Assembly: GCA_937893735.1 (NCBI GenBank)
Contig: CALBGD010000389.1
Location: forward strand, 1 to 7,315
DNA length: 7,315 nt
Direction of reading: 5' to 3'
Source of the DNA: an uncultured Clostridia bacterium
GTDB taxonomy: Bacteria; Bacillota; Clostridia; Oscillospirales; Ruminococcaceae
A program made the position numbers and the translations under genes. Positions 5,230-7,315 of this stretch are shown in pieces; within the stretch, counting starts at the first letter, position 1, and each line of letters begins with the position of its first letter. The notes beneath the pieces are model-generated. The model was not told the origin of the DNA. It ran no database searches and saw nothing but the letters and a program-made list of their open reading frames with translations.

Positions 5230-5758
5230 TTACGGCAGCAAATTTAATTCAAACATTTTGTATTCAGTCCAGCCAGTGTCTTCGTAGAACATTGATTTTG
5301 CCTGTACGAATTTAAATCCGCACCTGGTGTAAAGCCTTTCCGCGGCTTTGTTTGTTCCGAGGATATCAAGCCTTACTGCCTTTTTGCCGCTGGCTCCCGC
5401 GGTATTTATAATGTGCGTTACAAGCTCTGTTCCGATTCCATTGCCTTGCCGGAATTTGGCGACCGCAAGCGCATGGGGGATCAGTACTTCCTGTCCGCCG
5501 CAGTCAATGCTCCACGGGACCCCGGGCGTAGCCCTCGTTGGAGCTGCTGTTCAGTATCACGCAGGCACATATCTGTTCATCATGTCTGAGCGTGTAAAGT
5601 TCTCCCCGGTTAAGGCTGTCCTGCAAAAGCTGGTCTGAGGGGTATATTCCCTTTTTCCAGCCGATCTTGTCATTCTGGTCGCTCATCTGGTCGATAAGCT
5701 CCCAGTAGAATCCCTTTATGATATCGAATTCTTCTGGCTTTGCCTGTTGAAATATCAT
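5230..5758 (-). pseudogene. GNAT-family N-acetyltransferase broken by a one-base frameshift
   Basis: Translation from ATG 5758 (AGGAAG upstream) gives MIFQQAKPEEFDIIKGFYWE and continues in a GNAT pattern through SSNEGYAR (residues 72-79). It then runs into GPVEH and a stop at codon 85. Skipping one G in the minus-strand run CCCGGGG (plus 5520-5526) restores a frame that reads VPWSIDCGG, then EVLIPHALAV, then QGNGIG (acetyl-CoA loop Q/RxxGxG, about 104-109), AVRLDILGTN, AAERLYTRCGF and a C-terminal FYEDTGWTEYKMF, ending at TAA (5232-5230). The restored protein would be 175 residues, normal for a GNAT enzyme. Substrate is unknown. All motifs on both sides of the break are intact, so the defect is recent or a sequencing or assembly error. 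As written, the product would lack the acetyl-CoA site. Confidence 0.85.
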
Positions 5759-5798
5759 TTTTTGCTTCCTGAGTAGTTAATGTGTGCATATATAATTT

Positions 5799-5827
5799 AT
5801 TATAACACAAATGGCTTGATTTGTACA
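5799..5827 (-). promoter_or_regulatory. Promoter of the GNAT gene
   Basis: On the minus strand, TGTACA (5827-5822, 4 of 6 to TTGACA) is followed by a 17-bp spacer and a perfect TATAAT (5804-5799). It lies between the terminator at 5831-5870 and ATG 5758, giving a leader of roughly 35 nt. It indicates that the GNAT gene is its own transcription unit and is not the tail of the reductase operon. Confidence 0.65.
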
Positions 5828-5830
5828 GAC

Positions 5831-5870
5831 AAAAAACTCCGCAGAGTAATAAGATCCTGCGGAGTTTTTT
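5831..5870 (-). terminator. Strong symmetrical terminator of the reductase operon
   Basis: AAAAAACTCCGCAG (5831-5844) is the exact reverse complement of CTGCGGAGTTTTTT (5857-5870), with a 12-nt loop. Read on the minus strand it lies 9 nt after the reductase stop (5882-5880) and gives a GC stem followed by six T. The same is true on the plus strand, so it can work both ways. Confidence 0.9.
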
Positions 5871-5879
5871 GCTGTTGGA

Positions 5880-6749
5880 TCACGCCAGCGGCTTTCCGCT
5901 GAACACAGGGAAACCATTGAAATCACCGTAATCGCGGATATGCTCCATTCCTGTGAGAGCCTGCATATCCTCACCGGATATCGTGAAATCAACGTCTGCA
6001 TTCGATTTCATGTGTGAGGGGTCGGCTGTTTTCGGGAGGGCAACAGTGCCGAGCTGTATAACATACCGTATGCAGAGCTGCGCGGCGGATACGCCGTATT
6101 TCTCTGCCATTTTTGCGATGGCGGGATTCTTCAGCGCCTCGCCGTGAGCGATAGGCGAGTAAGCCTCTGCCAGAATGCTCTGCTCCTTACAGAAATCCAG
6201 CAGTGCAGTGTCCGTATTGCTTATGTGTAGGAGTATCTGGTTTACTGCGGGCTTTACCTGGCAGTCAGACAGGAGATTTTCAAGGTCGTCGCGCAGGAAG
6301 TTCGAAACTCCGATAACGCGTATTTTCCCGGCTGCCTGTGCGTCTTCAAGGGCGCGCCAGACCTCCTTGTTTTCTTCAAAATAGCGCTTTTCAACGCGGA
6401 ATTCATTCCACGGCTGCGGGGAATGTATTATCATCTGGTCAAGGTAGTCAAGCCCCATTTTTTTGAGGGTCTCATCAATTGACCTTGCGGCGCTGTCGTA
6501 GGTTTTCAGCTCAGCTGCAACCTTGCTGGCAGCAAATATCTTTTCGCGCGGAAGTCCGCAGGTGCGTATTCCCTCGCCGACGCCGCGCTCGTTTCCATAT
6601 GCCTGGGCAGTGTCGATAAGGCGGTAGCCAAGCTCCACAGCGGAGCGTACGGCGTCTGCCGCACTGCTGTCGTCAATAAACCATGTCCCAAGCCCGAGTT
6701 TAGGAATATCAACACCGTTTGCAAGTGTATAGGTCTCGTTGAGTATCAT
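5880..6749 (-). CDS. Aldo/keto reductase
   Basis: A 289-residue cytoplasmic NAD(P)H-dependent oxidoreductase of the AKR superfamily that reduces aldehydes or ketones to alcohols. The (beta/alpha)8 barrel markers are present: IPKLGLGTW (15-23), then the catalytic tetrad D46 and Y51 in RLIDTAQAYGNE, K76 in AASKV, and H109 in IIHSP. The cofactor-side motifs IRVIGVSNF, AYSPIAHGE and ALPKTADPSHMKSN are also complete. Overall it resembles the 2,5-diketo-D-gluconate reductase-like group, but the natural substrate cannot be read from sequence. ATG 6749 is preferred because GGAGG sits 8 nt before it. The in-frame ATG at 6773 would overlap the upstream gene's end and has no ribosome site. It is co-transcribed with the gene ending at 6763, with the terminator at 5831-5870. 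Confidence 0.93.
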   Translation of the reverse strand: MILNETYTLANGVDIPKLGLGTWFIDDSSAADAVRSAVELGYRLIDTAQAYGNERGVGEGIRTCGLPREKIFAASKVAAELKTYDSAARSIDETLKKMGLDYLDQMIIHSPQPWNEFRVEKRYFEENKEVWRALEDAQAAGKIRVIGVSNFLRDDLENLLSDCQVKPAVNQILLHISNTDTALLDFCKEQSILAEAYSPIAHGEALKNPAIAKMAEKYGVSAAQLCIRYVIQLGTVALPKTADPSHMKSNADVDFTISGEDMQALTGMEHIRDYGDFNGFPVFSGKPLA

Positions 6750-6755
6750 GATAGG

Positions 6756-6764
6756 CTCCTCCTT
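6756..6764 (-). promoter_or_regulatory. Ribosome binding site touching the upstream stop codon
   Basis: On the minus strand, AAGGAGGAG (6764-6756) overlaps the TAA stop (6765-6763) of the RibD-like gene and lies in front of ATG 6749. This fixes the reductase start and points to translational coupling of the two genes. Confidence 0.8.
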
Positions 6765-7315
6765 ACTTAACATTATATCTGAGCCAGACTGCGCCGCTCG
6801 GGTATTTTTTCACATCTGTGAGAGTGAGCGGAGTAACCGGACGCTCCATAGGCAGTCCATCAAATACGGCTGCCATTCCGCCCCTGCCGTCTATTCCGGC
6901 GCCGATGAGAATGCTGACCTCGTCAAGAAGTCCGGCTCCAAGGAATCCCGCATTGATGTGACCGCCGCCGACAACAGCCATTTTTTTCACGCCGAATTCT
7001 CCGGAAAGAATTTCACATACGCGTTTGAGGTCAATTTTTTCCGTTCCGCAGACGATCCATGAGATGTGCTTTCCGTTCAGATAATCAATGTAGCTGCGGC
7101 TGGCTTTTTCGCTCATGACGATGAGAAGCGGGCGTCTGCTGCCCTTGTCGTCATTCCAGAGAAGTGTGCCGTTGGTGTCCATAACGATCTCATAGCCCTC
7201 TGCGGAGGCTGCTTTTGAAAAGCCCTCACTCCCGAAGGGCTCGCTGTTTTCAGCGTGGAATTCTCCGGGCAGAGCCATTTCGAGCTGGGCTGTCACGCGT
7301 CCGCTGACGCGGCTT
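6763..7315 (-). CDS. RibD C-terminal / dihydrofolate-reductase-family protein, 5' end missing
   Basis: The frame is open to the right edge, with SRVSGRVTAQLEMALPGEF read across the edge-proximal codons, so the true start lies outside the window. GTG 7296 is only an internal codon. About 183 residues are visible. LLIVMSEKASRSYIDYL, then ISWIVCGTEKIDL, and the glycine-rich MAVVGGGHINAGFL followed by LLDEVSILIGAGIDGRGG are typical of the RibD C-terminal reductase fold, where the GGG loop binds NADPH. The C-terminus (TLTDVKKYPSGAVWLRYNVK) is complete. The true RibD step (reduction of a pyrimidine intermediate in riboflavin synthesis) cannot be claimed. Stand-alone proteins of this kind in Clostridia are usually annotated only as dihydrofolate reductase family. 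It is the first visible gene of an operon with the aldo/keto reductase, suggesting a pair of NADPH-dependent reductases. Confidence 0.85.
   Translation of the reverse strand, partial: SRVSGRVTAQLEMALPGEFHAENSEPFGSEGFSKAASAEGYEIVMDTNGTLLWNDDKGSRRPLLIVMSEKASRSYIDYLNGKHISWIVCGTEKIDLKRVCEILSGEFGVKKMAVVGGGHINAGFLGAGLLDEVSILIGAGIDGRGGMAAVFDGLPMERPVTPLTLTDVKKYPSGAVWLRYNVK

Noticed and set aside
5505..5530. Programmed ribosomal frameshift in the GNAT gene
   Set aside because: No adjacent in-frame stop, heptameric slip site or internal Shine-Dalgarno sequence is placed as in known programmed cases. A simple one-base insertion in a short G run explains it.
5348..5638. Plus-strand open frame within the GNAT region
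   Set aside because: The GNAT motifs on the opposite strand explain this stretch. The plus-strand translation has no domain and no ribosome site.
6750..6773. Longer aldo/keto reductase start at ATG 6773
   Set aside because: No ribosome site precedes it and it overlaps the upstream coding end. GGAGG lies correctly before ATG 6749.

Overview
The window (7,315 bp) carries seven identifiable protein genes, one 5'-truncated gene at the right edge, one 3' gene tail at the left edge and little wasted space. The gene content suggests a low-to-mid-GC anaerobic Firmicute, most likely a gut Clostridia member of the Ruminococcus/Oscillospiraceae type. The evidence is strong AGGAGG-type ribosome sites, TATAAT promoters, hairpin plus T-run terminators, a Gram-positive-type wall/membrane anchor (NPNTG, hydrophobic stretch, RRRK) on the secreted nucleotidase, and a receiver-SARP response regulator of a kind common in these bacteria. 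The taxonomic call is inference. No mobile element, CRISPR array, tRNA or rRNA was seen.

Left part (1-1318): the last 31 codons of a + strand gene end at 96. A perfect 13-bp hairpin and then a proper intrinsic terminator follow. A minus-strand gene for a 7-transmembrane GGDEF protein (probable diguanylate cyclase) occupies 227-1318.

Divergent control region (1319-1540): this is the most interesting part of the window. The GGDEF gene (leftward) and a secreted 5'-nucleotidase gene (rightward, 1541-3385) are fired from two near-identical promoters in mirror image. Each has a 7-4-7 tandem box (GTTGCRC, TTTT, GTTGCGS), then exactly 9 bp, then TATAAT, and neither has a good -35. This is the geometry of a Pho box: an OmpR/PhoB-family regulator bound as a tandem dimer in place of the -35. 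A 5'-nucleotidase is a classic phosphate-scavenging enzyme. The region therefore suggests that a phosphate-type (or other OmpR-family) signal switches on nucleotide scavenging and c-di-GMP synthesis together.

Middle (3394-5170): the nucleotidase ends in a terminator. Next comes a small MscS-type mechanosensitive channel gene (3461-4246), then a well-formed extended -10 promoter, a leader made of three consecutive small hairpins, and a receiver-SARP response regulator (4359-5150) whose terminator begins inside its last codons.

Right part (5230-7315), all minus strand: a GNAT acetyltransferase gene broken by one extra G (5230-5758) has its own promoter. It lies downstream of a two-gene operon made of a RibD C-terminal/dihydrofolate-reductase-like protein (start outside the window) and an aldo/keto reductase. 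These two genes are 13 nt apart, and the second's ribosome site touches the first's stop codon. The operon ends in a strong symmetrical terminator at 5831-5870.
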